From assembly GCA_028752905.1 (NCBI GenBank), contig JAQNBH010000013.1, forward strand, positions 22,441,477 through 22,505,476: DNA of 64,000 nt, given 5' to 3'. This document shows, in pieces, positions 34,101 to 47,902 of the stretch (position 1 is its first letter; every line of letters begins with the position of its first letter). The notes under the pieces are model-generated. The model searched no databases and was not told the DNA's origin. It worked only from the letters and a program-made list of their open reading frames with translations. The position numbers were made by a program, and so were the translations under genes. Origin of the DNA: Cladorhizidae sp. MBARI D1340-BT2 (taxonomy: Eukaryota > Porifera > Demospongiae > Poecilosclerida > Cladorhizidae).

Positions 34101-36447
34101 GCAACATATCAACAGATTATCAATAAATGTAGTGGTTTTTCACTGGCAGGCCACCGCTTTGGCAACTGGAAAACGCCAGGAAATATCGCAAACCTTACCA
34201 CTTCAAATCACCATAACTTGCTAATACTTAGAGTACTCAAAAATTTGGCACGTACAAAAGACAGATAATTAGAAGGGCTATCCGATGATATAAAAATTAT
34301 CATTTTTGGATAAAGTTTAGAAAAGTTATGAGCTTTACGGCAAAAAAACAAGATTTTTGGGGGGAAAATGAGAAACATATAGACCAAATTAGGACAAATA
34401 TCAAGATAGAGAACACATAATGAAACCTATCATTCGAATCATATCAAGTCCATTACAGTGAAGTGTGCAGAATATATGGATGTTTGTATCAAGAGAGAGC
34501 ACTTAGAGAGTCCTATGTTAATAGCTTTACATCAAGTCTATTCAGTGAAGTGTGGATAATCTACGAAGCTAACATGTTTAGCATCAAGTAAGAGTACAAT
34601 TCATAACTGCCCTAATTAACAAGACCATGTCCCAGATTTTGTCAACTGATAGAGAAGGCCCTTATCTGCAACATGTCAACAGATTATCAATAAATGTAGT
34701 GGTTTTTCACTGGCAGGCCACCGCTTTGGCAACTGGAAAACGCCAGGAAATATCGCAAACCTTACCACTTCAAATCACCATAACTTGCTAATACTTAGAG
34801 TACTCAAACTTTTGGCACGTATAAAAGACAGATAATTAGAAGGGCTATCCGGTGATATAAAAATTATCTTTTTTGGGTAAAGTGTAGAACAGTTATGAGC
34901 TTTACGGCAAAAAAACAAGATTTTTGGGGGGGAAATGAGAAACATATAGACCAAATTAGGGCAAATATCAAGATAGAGAACACATAATGAAACCTATCAT
35001 TCGAATCATATCAAGTCCATTACAGTGAAGTATGCATAATAAATGGGTTTTTGGTATCAACAGAGAGCACAGAGAGAGACCTGTCTTAATAGCTATATAT
35101 CAATGAAGTTTGGAGAATCCATGAAGCTAACATATTTAGCATCAAGAGAGAGCAGAGAGAAACCTATCTTGTGATTCTATCAAGTCCATTACTGTGAAGT
35201 ATGCAGAATATACGGATGTTTGGTATCAAGAGAGAGAACAGAGAGAGGCCTACCTTTAGAGCTATATATCAAGTCTATTAATTGAAGTGTAGAGAATCTA
35301 TGAAGCTAACATGTTTAGCACAAGATAGAGAACACTGAGAGATACCTATCTTGCAAGTCCATTACAGTGAAGTGTGCAGAATATATGGATGTTTGTATCA
35401 AGAGAGAGCACTTAGAGAGTCCTATCTTAATAGCTTTACATCAAGTCTATTCAGTGAAGTGTGGATAATCTACGAAGCTAACATGTTTAGCATCAAGTAA
35501 GAGTACAATTCATAACTGCCCTAATTAACAAGACCATGTCCCAGATTTTGTCAACTGATAGAGAAGGCCCTTATCTGCAACATGTCAACAGATTATCAAT
35601 AAATGTAGTGGTTTTTCACTGGCAGGTCACCGCTTTGGCAACTGGAAAACGCCAGGAAATATCGCAAACCTTACCACTTCAAATCACCATAACTTGCTAA
35701 TACTTAGAGTACTCAAACTTTTGGCACGTACAAAAGACAGATAATTAGAAGGGCTATCCGGTGATATAAAAATTATCTTTTTTGGGTAAAGTGTAGAACA
35801 GTTATGAGCTTTACGGCAAAAAAATAAGATTTTTTGGGGGAAAATGAGAAACATATAGACCAAATTAGGGCAAATATCAAGATAGAGAACACATAATGAA
35901 ACCTATCATTCGAATCATATCAAGTCCATTACAGTGAATTATGCAGAATATTATGGATGTTTGATATCAACAGAGAGCACAGGGAGAGACCAATCTTAAT
36001 AGCTATATATAAAGTTTATTCAGTGAAGTGTGGAGAATCTATGAAGCTAACCTGTTTAGCATCAAGATAGAGAACACATAGAGAAACCTATCATTCGAGT
36101 CATATCAAGTCCATTACAGTGAAGTGTGCATAATAAATGGTTTTTGGTATCAACAGAGAGCACAGAGAGAGACCTGTCTTAATAGCTATATATCAATGAA
36201 GTTTGGAGAATCCATGAAGCTAACATATTTAGCATCAAGAGAGAGCAGAGAGAAACCTATCTTGTGATTCTATCAAGTCCATTACTGTGAAGTATGCAGA
36301 ATATACGGATGTTTGGTATCAAGAGAGAGAACAGAGAGAGGCCTACCTTTAGAGCTATATATCAAGTCTATTAATTGAAGTGTAGAGAATCTATGAACCT
36401 AACATGTTTAGCTCAAGATAGAGAACACTGAGAGATACCTATCTTGC
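31118..36447. repeat. 5,330-bp tandem block of 17 units, copy 2
   Basis: Unit starts: LA 31118, LB 31687, E 32254, C 32439, D 32608, LA 32781, E 33350, C 33535, D 33704, LA 33877, LB 34446, C 35013, D 35182, LB 35355, E 35922, C 36107, D 36275. Every unit is displaced by exactly 5,330 bp from copy 1. The last D differs: GAACCTAACATG here versus GAAGCTAACATG in the D at 30945. This places the duplication junction at about that unit. Confidence 0.9.
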
Positions 36448-39400
36448 AAGTCCATTACAGTGAAGTGTGCAGAATATATGGATGTTTGGTATCAAGAGAG
36501 AGCACTTAGAGAGTCCTATCTTAATAGCTATACATCAAGTCTATTCAGTGAAGTGTGGATAATCTACGAAGCTAACATGTTTAGCATCAAGTAAGAGTAC
36601 AATTCATAACTGCCCTAATTAACAAGACCAAAGTCCCAGATTTTGTCAACTGATAGAGAAGGCCCTTATCTGCAACATATCAACAGATTATCAATAAATG
36701 TAGTGGTTTTTCACTGGCAGGCCACCGCTTTGGCAACTGGAAAACGCCAGGAAATATCGCAAACCTTACCACTTCAAATCGCCATAACTTGCTAATACTT
36801 AGAGTACTCAAAAATTTGGCACGTATAAAAGACAGATAATTAGAAGGGCTATTCGGTGATATAAAAATTATCTTTTTTGGATAAAGTTTAGAAAAGTTAT
36901 GAGCTTTACGGCAAAAAAACAAGATTTTTTGGGGGGAAATGAGAAACATATAGACCAAATTAGGGCAAATATCAAGATAGAGAACACATAATGAAACCTA
37001 TCATTCGAATCATATCAAGTCCATTACAGTAAAGTGTGCAGAATATATGGATGTTTGTATCAAGAGAGAGCACTTAGAGAGTCCTATCTTAATAGATTTA
37101 CATCAAGTCTATTCAGTGAAGTGTGGATAATCTACGAAGCTAACATGTTTAGCATCAAGTAAGAGTACAATTCATAACTGCCCTAATTAACAAGACCATG
37201 TCCCAGATTTTGTCAACTGATAGAGAAGGCCCTTATCTGCAACATGTCAACAGATTATCAATAAATGTAGTGGTTTTTCACTGGCAGGCCACCGCTTTGG
37301 CAACTGGAAAACGCCAGGAAATATCGCAAACCTTACCACTTCAAATCACCATAACTTGCTAATACTTAGAGTACTCAAACTTTTGGCACGTACAAAAGAC
37401 AGATAATTAGAAGGGCTATCTGGTGATATAAAAATTATCTTTTTTGGGTAAAGTGTAGAAAAGTTATGAGCTTTACGGCAAAAAAAAAAGATTTTTGTGG
37501 GAAAAATGAGAAACATATAGACCAAATTAGGGCAAATATCAAGATAGAGAACACATAATGAAACCTATCATTCGAATCATATCAAGTCCATTACAGTGAA
37601 GTTTGCAGAATATTATGGATGTTTGATATCAACAGAGAGCACAGGGAGAGACCAATCTTAATAGCTATATATCAAGTTTATTCAGTGAAGTGTGGAGAAT
37701 CTATGAAGCTAACCTGTCTAGCATCAAGATAGAGAACACATAGAGAAACCTATCATTCGAGTCATATCAAGTCCATTACAGTGAAGTATGCATAATAAAT
37801 GTTTTTTTTGTATCAACAGAGAGCACAGAGAGAGACCTGTCTTAATAGCTATATATCAATGAAGTTTGGAGAATCCATGAAGCTAACATATTTAGCATCA
37901 AGAGAGAGCAGAGAGAAACCTATCTTGTGATTCTATCAAGTCCATTACTGTGAAGTATGCAGAATATACGGATGTTTGGTATCAAGAGAGAGAACAGAGA
38001 GAGGCCTACCTTTAGAGCTATATATCAAGTCTATTAATTGAAGTGTAGAGAATCTATGAAGCTAACATGTTTAGCACAAGATAGAGAACACTGAGAGATA
38101 CCTATCTTGCAAGTCCATTACAGTGAAGTGTGCAGAATATATGGATGTTTGGTATCAAGAGAGAGCACTTAGAGAGTCCTATCTTAATAGCTATACATCA
38201 ACTATATTCAGTGAAGTGTGGATAATCTACGAAGCTAACATGTTTACCATCAAGTAAGAGTACAATTCATAACTGCCCTAATTAACAAGACCAAAGTCCC
38301 AGATTTTGTCAACTGATAGAGAAGGCCCTTATCTGCAACATATCAACAGATTATCAATAAATGTAGTGGTTTTTCACTGGCAGGCCACCGCTTTGGCAAC
38401 TGGAAAACGCCAGGAAATATCGCAAACCTTACCATTTCAAATCACCATAACTTGCTAATACTTAGAGTACTCAAAAATTTGGCACATACAAAAGACAGAT
38501 AATTAGAAGGGCTATCCGGTGATATAAAAATTATCTTTTTTGGATAAAGTTTAGAAAAGTTATGAGCTTTACGGCAAAAAAACAAGATTTTTGGGGGGGA
38601 AATGAGAAACATATAGACCAAATTAGGGCAAATATCAAGATAGAGAACACATAATGAAACCTATCATTCGAATCATATCAAGTCCATTACAGTGAAGTGT
38701 GCAGAATATATGGATGTTTGTATCAAGAGAGAGCACTTAGAGAGTCCTATCTTAATAGCTTTACATCAAGTCTATTCAGTGAAGTGTGGATAATCTACGA
38801 AGCTAACATGTTTAGCATCAAGTAAGAGTACAATTCATAACTGCCCTAATTAACAAGACCATGTCCCAGATTTTGTCAACTGATAGAGAAGGCCCTTATC
38901 TGCAACATGTCAACAGATTATCAATAAATGTAGTGGTTTTTCACTGGCAGGCCACCGCTTTGGCAACTGGAAAACGCCAGGAAATATCGCAAACCTTACC
39001 ACTTCAAATCACCATAACTTGCTAATACTTAGAGTACTCAAACTTTTGGCACGTACAAAAGACAGATAATTAGAAGGGCTATCTGGTGATATAAAAATTA
39101 TCTTTTTTGGGTAAAGTGTAGAAAAGTTATGAGCTTTACGGCAAAAAAAAAAGATTTTTGTGGGAAAAATGAGAAACATATAGACCAAATTAGGGCAAAT
39201 ATCAAGATAGAGAACACATAATGAAACCTATCATTCGAATCATATCAAGTCCATTACAGTGAAGTTTGCAGAATATTATGGATGTTTGATATCAACAGAG
39301 AGCACAGGGAGAGACCAATCTTAATAGCTATATATCAAGTTTATTCAGTGAAGTGTGGAGAATCTATGAAGCTAACCTGTCTAGCATCAAGATAGAGAAC

Positions 39401-42400
39401 ACATAGAGAAACCTATCATTCGAGTCATATCAAGTCCATTACAGTGAAGTATGCATAATAAATGTTTTTTTTGTATCAACAGAGAGCACAGAGAGAGACC
39501 TGTCTTAATAGCTATATATCAATGAAGTTTGGAGAATCCATGAAGCTAACATATTTAGCATCAAGAGAGAGCAGAGAGAAACCTATCTTGTGATTCTATC
39601 AAGTCCATTACTGTGAAGTATGCAGAATATACGGATGTTTGGTATCAAGAGAGAGAACAGAGAGAGGCCTACCTTTAGAGCTATATATCAAGTCTATTAA
39701 TTGAAGTGTAGAGAATCTATGAAGCTAACATGTTTAGCACAAGATAGAGAACACTGAGAGATACCTATCTTGCAAGTCCATTACAGTGAAGTGTGCAGAA
39801 TATATGGATGTTTGGTATCAAGAGAGAGCACTTAGAGAGTCCTATCTTAATAGCTATACATCAACTCTATTCAGTGAAGTGTGGATAATCTACGAAGCTA
39901 ACATGTTTACCATCAAGTAAGAGTACAATTCATAACTGCCCTAATTAACAAGACCAAAGTCCCAGATTTTGTCAACTGATAGAGAAGGCCCTTATCTGCA
40001 ACATATCAACAGATTATCTATAAATGTAGTGGTTTTTCACTGGCAGGCCACCGCTTTGGCAACTGGAAAACGCCAGGAAATATCGCAAACCTTACCATTT
40101 CAAATCACCATAACTTGCTAATACTTAGAGTACTCAAAAATTTGGCACATACAAAAGACAGATAATTAGAAGGGCTATCCGGTGATATAAAAATTATCTT
40201 TTTTGGATAAAGTTTAGAAAAGTTATGAGCTTTACGGCAAAAAAACAAGATTTTTGGGGGGAAAATGAGAAACATATAGACCAAATTAGGGCAAATATCA
40301 AGATAGAGAACACATAATGAAACCTATCATTCGAATCATATCAAGTCCATTACAGTGAAGTGTGCAGAATATATGGATGTTTGTATCAAGAGAGAGCACT
40401 TAGAGAGTCCTATCTTAATAGCTTTACATCAAGTCTATTCAGTGAAGTGTGGATAATCTACGAAGCTAACATGTTTAGCATCAAGTAAGAGTACAATTCA
40501 TAACTGCCCTAATTAACAAGACCATGTCCCAGATTTTGTCAACTGATAGAGAAGGCCCTTATCTGCAACATGTCAACAGATTATCAATAAATGTAGTGGT
40601 TTTTCACTGGCAGGCCACCGCTTTGGCAACTGGAAAACGCCAGGAAATATCGCAAACCTTACCACTTCAAATCACCATAACTTGCTAATACTTAGAGTAC
40701 TCAAACTTTTGGCACGTACAAAAGACAGATAATTAGAAGGGCTATCCGGTAATATAAAAATTATCTTTTTTGGATAAAGTTTAGAAAAGTTATGAGCTTT
40801 ACGGCAAAAAAACAAGATTTTTGGGGGGGAAATGAGAAACATATAGACCAAATTAGGGCAAATATCAAGATAGAGAACACATAATGAAACCTATCATTCG
40901 AATCATATCAAGTCCATTACAGTGAAGTGTGCAGAATATATGGATGTTTGTATCAAGAGAGAGCACTTAGAGAGTCCTATCTTAATAGCTTTACATCAAG
41001 TCTATTCAGTGAAGTGTGGATAATCTACGAAGCTAACATGTTTAGCATCAAGTAAGAGTACAATTCATAACTGCCCTAATTAACAAGACCATGTCCCAGA
41101 TTTTGTCAACTGATAGAGAAGGCCCTTATCTGCAACATGTCAACAGATTATCAATAAATGTAGTGGTTTTTCACTGGCAGGCCACCGCTTTGGCAACTGG
41201 AAAACGCCAGGAAATATCGCAAACCTTACCACTTCAAATCACCATAACTTGCTAATACTTAGAGTACTCAAACTTTTGGCACGTACAAAAGACAGATAAT
41301 TAGAAGGGCTATCTGGTGATATAAAAATTATCTTTTTTGGGTAAAGTGTAGAAAAGTTATGAGCTTTACGGCAAAAAAAAAAGATTTTTGTGGGAAAAAT
41401 GAGAAACATATAGACCAAATTAGGGCAAATATCAAGATAGAGAACACATAATGAAACCTATCATTCGAATCATATCAAGTCCATTACAGTGAAGTTTGCA
41501 GAATATTATGGATGTTTGATATCAACAGAGAGCACAGGGAGAGACCAATCTTAATAGCTATATATCAAGTTTATTCAGTGAAGTGTGGAGAATCTATGAA
41601 GCTAACCTGTCTAGCATCAAGATAGAGAACACATAGAGAAACCTATCATTCGAGTCATATCAAGTCCATTACAGTGAAGTATGCATAATAAATGTTTTTT
41701 TTGTATCAACAGAGAGCACAGAGAGAGACCTGTCTTAATAGCTATATATCAATGAAGTTTGGAGAATCCATGAAGCTAACATATTTAGCATCAAGAGAGA
41801 GCAGAGAGAAACCTATCTTGTGATTCTATCAAGTCCATTACTGTGAAGTATGCAGAATATACGGATGTTTGGTATCAAGAGAGAGAACAGAGAGAGGCCT
41901 ACCTTTAGAGCTATATATCAAGTCTATTAATTGAAGTGTAGAGAATCTATGAAGCTAACATGTTTAGCACAAGATAGAGAACACTGAGAGATACCTATCT
42001 TGCAAGTCCATTACAGTGAAGTGTGCAGAATATATGGATGTTTGGTATCAAGAGAGAGCACTTAGAGAGTCCTATCTTAATAGCTATACATCAACTCTAT
42101 TCAGTGAAGTGTGGATAATCTACGAAGCTAACATGTTTACCATCAAGTAAGAGTACAATTCATAACTGCCCTAATTAACAAGACCAAAGTCCCAGATTTT
42201 GTCAACTGATAGAGAAGGCCCTTATCTGCAACATATCAACAGATTATCAATAAATGTAGTGGTTTTTCACTGGCAGGCCACCGCTTTGGCAACTGGAAAA
42301 CGCCAGGAAATATCGCAAACCTTACCATTTCAAATCACCATAACTTGCTAATACTTAGAGTACTCAAAAATTTGGCACATACAAAAGACAGATAATTAGA

Positions 42401-43480
42401 AGGGCTATCCGGTGATATAAAAATTATCTTTTTGGATAAAGTTTAGAAAAGTTATGAGCTTTACGGCAAAAAAACAAGATTTTTGGGGGGGAAATGAGAA
42501 ACATATAGACCAAATTAGGGCAAATATCAAGATAGAGAACACATAATGAAACCTATCATTCGAATCATATCAAGTCCATTACAGTGAAGTGTGCAGAATA
42601 TATGGATGTTTGTATCAAGAGAGAGCACTTAGAGAGTCCTATCTTAATAGCTTTACATCAAGTCTATTCAGTGAAGTGTGGATAATCTACGAAGCTAACA
42701 TGTTTAGCATCAAGTAAGAGTACAATTCATAACTGCCCTAATTAACAAGACCATGTCCCAGATTTTGTCAACTGATAGAGAAGGCCCTTATCTGCAACAT
42801 GTCAACAGATTATCAATAAATGTAGTGGTTTTTCACTGGCAGGCCACCGCTTTGGCAACTGGAAAACGCCAGGAAATATCGCAAACCTTACCACTTCAAA
42901 TCACCATAACTTGCTAATACTTAGAGTACTCAAACTTTTGGCACGTACAAAAGACAGATAATTAGAAGGGCTATCCGGTGATATAAAAATTATCTTTTTG
43001 GGGTAAAGTGTAGAACAGTTATGAGCTTTACGGCAAAAAAACAAGATTTTTGGGGGGGAAATGAGAAACATATAGACCAAATTAGGGCAAATATCAAGAT
43101 AGAGAACACATAATGAAACCTATCATTCGAATCATATCAAGTCCATTACAGTGAAGTATGCATAATAAATGGGTTTTTGGTATCAACAGAGAGCACAGAG
43201 AGAGACCTGTCTTAATAGCTATATATCAATGAAGTTTGGAGAATCCATGAAGCTAACATATTTAGCATCAAGAGAGAGCAGAGAGAAACCTATCTTGTGA
43301 TTCTATCAAGTCCATTACTGTGAAGTATGCAGAATATACGGATGTTTGGTATCAAGAGAGAGAACAGAGAGAGGCCTACCTTTAGAGCTATATATCAAGT
43401 CTATTAATTGAAGTGTAGAGAATCTATGAACCTAACATGTTTAGCTCAAGATAGAGAACACTGAGAGATACCTATCTTGC
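36448..43480. repeat. 7,033-bp block, copy 1
   Basis: Unit starts: LA 36448, LB 37017, E 37584, C 37769, D 37938, LA 38111, LB 38680, E 39247, C 39432, D 39601, LA 39774, LB 40343, LB 40910, E 41477, C 41662, D 41831, LA 42004, LB 42572, C 43139, D 43308. It contains 1,663-bp subrepeats (36448, 38111, 39774) and one duplicated LB (40343 and 40910). LB units preceding E share CTATCTGGTG, GTGTAGAAAAG and ATTTTTGTGGGAAAAATG. The LA units at 38111, 39774 and 42004 share ACCATTTCAAATC. Confidence 0.85.
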
Positions 43481-46254
43481 AAGTCCATTACAGTGAAGTG
43501 TGCAGAATATATGGATGTTTGGTATCAAGAGAGAGCACTTAGAGAGTCCTATCTTAATAGCTATACATCAAGTCTATTCAGTAAAGTGTGGATAATCTAC
43601 GAAGCTAACATGTTTAGCATCAAGTAAGAGTACAATTCATAACTGCCCTAATTAACAAGACCAAAGTCCCAGATTTTGTCAACTGATAGAGAAGGCCCTT
43701 ATCTGCAACATATCAACAGATTATCAATAAATGTAGTGGTTTTTCACTGGCAGGCCACCGCTTTGGCAACTGGAAAACGCCAGGAAATATCGCAAACCTT
43801 ACCACTTCAAATCGCCATAACTTGCTAATACTTAGAGTACTCAAAAATTTGGCACGTATAAAAGACAGATAATTAGAAGGGCTATTCGGTGATATAAAAA
43901 TTATCTTTTTTGGATAAAGTTTAGAAAAGTTATGAGCTTTACGGCAAAAAAACAAGATTTTTTGGGGGGAAATGAGAAACATATAGACCAAATTAGGGCA
44001 AATATCAAGATAGAGAACACATAATGAAACCTATCATTCGAATCATATCAAGTCCATTACAGTGAAGTGTGCAGAATATATGGATGTTTGTATCAAGAGA
44101 GAGCACTTAGAGAGTCCTATCTTAATAGCTTTACATCAAGTCTATTCAGTGAAGTGTGGATAATCTACGAAGCTAACATGTTTAGCATCAAGTAAGAGTA
44201 CAATTCATAACTGCCCTAATTAACAAGACCATGTCCCAGATTTTGTCAACTGATAGAGAAGGCCCTTATCTGCAACATGTCAACAGATTATCAATAAATG
44301 TAGTGGTTTTTCACTGGCAGGCCACCGCTTTGGCAACTGGAAAACGCCAGGAAATATCGCAAACCTTACCACTTCAAATCACCATAACTTGCTAATACTT
44401 AGAGTACTCAAACTTTTGGCACGTACAAAAGACAGATAATTAGAAGGGCTATCTGGTGATATAAAAATTATCTTTTTTGGGTAAAGTGTAGAAAAGTTAT
44501 GAGCTTTACGGCAAAAAAAAAAGATTTTTGTGGGAAAAATGAGAAACATATAGACCAAATTAGGGCAAATATCAAGATAGAGAACACATAATGAAACCTA
44601 TCATTCGAATCATATCAAGTCCATTACAGTGAAGTTTGCAGAATATTATGGATGTTTGATATCAACAGAGAGCACAGGGAGAGACCAATCTTAATAGCTA
44701 TATAGAATCTATGAAGCTAACCTGTCTAGCATCAAGATAGAGAACACATAGAGAAACCTATCATTCGAGTCATATCAAGTCCATTACAGTGAAGTATGCA
44801 TAATAAATGTTTTTTTTGTATCAACAGAGAGCACAGAGAGAGACCTGTCTTAATAGCTATATATCAATGAAGTTTGGAGAATCCATGAAGCTAACATATT
44901 TAGCATCAAGAGAGAGCAGAGAGAAACCTATCTTGTGATTCTATCAAGTCCATTACTGTGAAGTATGCAGAATATACGGATGTTTGGTATCAAGAGAGAG
45001 AACAGAGAGAGGCCTACCTTTAGAGCTATATATCAAGTCTATTAATTGAAGTGTAGAGAATCTATGAAGCTAACATGTTTAGCACAAGATAGAGAACACT
45101 GAGAGATACCTATCTTGCAAGTCCATTACAGTGAAGTGTGCAGAATATATGGATGTTTGGTATCAAGAGAGAGCACTTAGAGAGTCCTATCTTAATAGCT
45201 ATACATCAACTCTATTCAGTGAAGTGTGGATAATCTACGAAGCTAACATGTTTACCATCAAGTAAGAGTACAATTCATAACTGCCCTAATTAACAAGACC
45301 AAAGTCCCAGATTTTGTCAACTGATAGAGAAGGCCCTTATCTGCAACATATCAACAGATTATCAATAAATGTAGTGGTTTTTCACTGGCAGGCCACCGCT
45401 TTGGCAACTGGAAAACGCCAGGAAATATCGCAAACCTTACCATTTCAAATCACCATAACTTGCTAATACTTAGAGTACTCAAAAATTTGGCACATACAAA
45501 AGACAGATAATTAGAAGGGCTATCCTGTGATATAAAAATTATCTTTTTTGGATAAAGTTTAGAAAAGTTATGAGCTTTACGGCAAAAAAACAAGATTTTT
45601 GGGGGGGAAATGAGAAACATATAGACCAAATTAGGGCAAATATCAAGATAGAGAACACATAATGAAACCTATCATTCGAATCATATCAAGTCCATTACAG
45701 TGAAGTGTGCAGAATATATGGATGTTTGTATCAAGAGAGAGCACTTAGAGAGTCCTATCTTAATAGCTTTACATCAAGTCTATTCAGTGAAGTGTGGATA
45801 ATCTACGAAGCTAACATGTTTAGCATCAAGTAAGAGTACAATTCATAACTGCCCTAATTAACAAGACCATGTCCCAGATTTTGTCAACTGATAGAGAAGG
45901 CCCTTATCTGCAACATGTCAACAGATTATCAATAAATGTAGTGGTTTTTCACTGGCAGGCCACCGCTTTGGCAACTGGAAAACGCCAGGAAATATCGCAA
46001 ACCTTACCACTTCAAATCACCATAACTTGCTAATACTTAGAGTACTCAAACTTTTGGCACGTACAAAAGACAGATAATTAGAAGGGCTATCCGGTGATAT
46101 AAAAATTATCTTTTTTGGGTAAAGTGTAGAACAGTTATGAGCTTTACGGCAAAAAAACAAGATTTTTGGGGGGGAAATGAGAAACATATAGACCAAATTA
46201 GGGCAAATATCAAGATAGAGAACACATAATGAAACCTATCATTCGAATCATATC
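43481..46254. repeat. 7,033-bp block, partial copy 2, then one LA-LB
   Basis: Unit starts: LA 43481, LB 44050, E 44617 (25-bp deletion), C 44777, D 44946, LA 45119, LB 45688. It is in register with 36448-38679 at 7,033 bp, then 7,008 bp after the deletion. Correspondence is lost at the LB at 45688, which lacks the CTATCTGGTG variant of its counterpart at 38680. The LA at 43481 shares GGCTATTCGGTG with the LA at 36448. Confidence 0.8.
44617..44776. repeat. E unit with 25-bp internal deletion
   Basis: The unit is 160 bp instead of 185. AGCTATAT is joined directly to AGAATCTATG near 44704, removing the start of the second half-repeat (from ATCAAGTTTATT through GTGTGG). The short AT/TA similarity at the joint suggests slippage or end-joining. 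It is the last true E in the window. Confidence 0.85.
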
Positions 46255-47732
46255 AAGTCCATTACAGTGAAGTATGCATAATAAATGGGTTTTTGGTATC
46301 AACAGAGAGCACAGAGAGAGACCTGTCTTAATAGCTATATATCAATGAAGTTTGGAGAATCCATGAAGCTAACATATTTAGCATCAAGAGAGAGCAGAGA
46401 GAAACCTATCTTGTGATTCTATCAAGTCCATTACTGTGAAGTATGCAGAATATACGGATGTTTGGTATCAAGAGAGAGAACAGAGAGAGGCCTACCTTTA
46501 GAGCTATATATCAAGTCTATTAATTGAAGTGTAGAGAATCTATGAAGCTAACATGTTTAGCACAAGATAGAGAACACTGAGAGATACCTATCTTGCAAGT
46601 CCATTACAGTGAAGTGTGCAGAATATATGGATGTTTGGTATCAAGAGAGAGCACTTAGAGAGTCCTATCTTAATAGCTATACATCAAGTCTATTCAGTGA
46701 AGTGTGGATAATCTACGAAGCTAACATGTTTAGCATCAAGTAAGAGTACAATTCATAACTGCCCTAATTAACAAGACCAAAGTCCCAGATTTTGTCAACT
46801 GATAGAGAAGGCCCTTATCTGCAACATGTCAACAGATTATCAATAAATGTAGTGGTTTTTCACTGGCAGGCCACCGCTTTGGCAACTGGAAAACGCCAGG
46901 AAATATCGCAAACCTTACCACTTCAAATCACCATAACTTGCTAATACTTAGAGTACTCAAACTTTTGGCACGTAGAAAAGACAGATAATTAGAAGGGCTA
47001 TCCGGTGATATAAAAATTATCTTTTTTGGGTAAAGTGTAGAACAGTTATGAGCTTTACGGGGGAAAAACAAGATTTTTTGGGGGGAAATGAGAAACATAT
47101 AGACCAAATTAGGGCAAATATCAAGATAGAGAACACATAATGAAACCTATCATTCGAATCATATCAAGTCCATTACAGTGAAGTGTGCAGAATATATGGA
47201 TGTTTGTATCAAGAGAGAGCACTTAGAGAGTCCTATCTTAATAGCTTTACATCAAGTCTATTCAGTGAAGTGTGGATAATCTACGAAGCTAACATGTTTA
47301 CCATCAAGTAAGAGTACAATTCATAACTGCCCTAATTAACAAGACCATGTCCCAGATTTTGTCAACTGATAGAGAAGGCCCTTATCTGCAACATGTCAAC
47401 AGATTATCAATAAATGTAGTGGTTTTTCACTGGCAGGCCACCGCTTTGGCAACTGGAAAACGCCAGGAAATATCGCAAACCTTACCACTTCAAATCACCA
47501 TAACTTGCTAATACTTAGAGTACTCAAACTTTTGGCACGTACAAAAGACAGATAATTAGAAGGGCTATCCGGTGATATAAAAATTATCTTTTTTGGGTAA
47601 AGTGTAGAACAGTTATGAGCTTTACGGCAAAAAAAAAAGATTTTTGGGGGGAAAATGAGAAACATATAGACCAAATTAGGGCAAATATCAAGATAGAGAA
47701 CACATAATGAAACCTATCATTCGAATCATATC

Positions 47733-47902
47733 AAGTCCATTACAGTGAAGTTTGCAGAATATAATGGATGTTTGATATCAACAGAGAGCACAGGGAGAGA
47801 CCAATCTTAATAGCTATATATAAATGAAGTTTGGAGAATCCATGAAGCTAACATATTTAGCATCAAGAGAGAGCAGAGAGAAACCTATCTTGTGATTCTA
47901 TC
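47733..47902. repeat. E/C hybrid unit, 170 bp
   Basis: It starts as E (TTTGCAGAATATAATGG, ACAGGGAGAGACCAATC) and ends as C (TTTGGAGAATCCATGAAGC and CTTGTGATTCT). The switch lies about 47820-47826, where E-type ATATATAAA runs into C-type TGAAGTTTGG. The ATATATAAA form occurs in the E units at 30592 and 35922, so an E of that subtype was the likely donor. This is a crossover product that removed the rest of an E and the start of a C. Confidence 0.88.
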
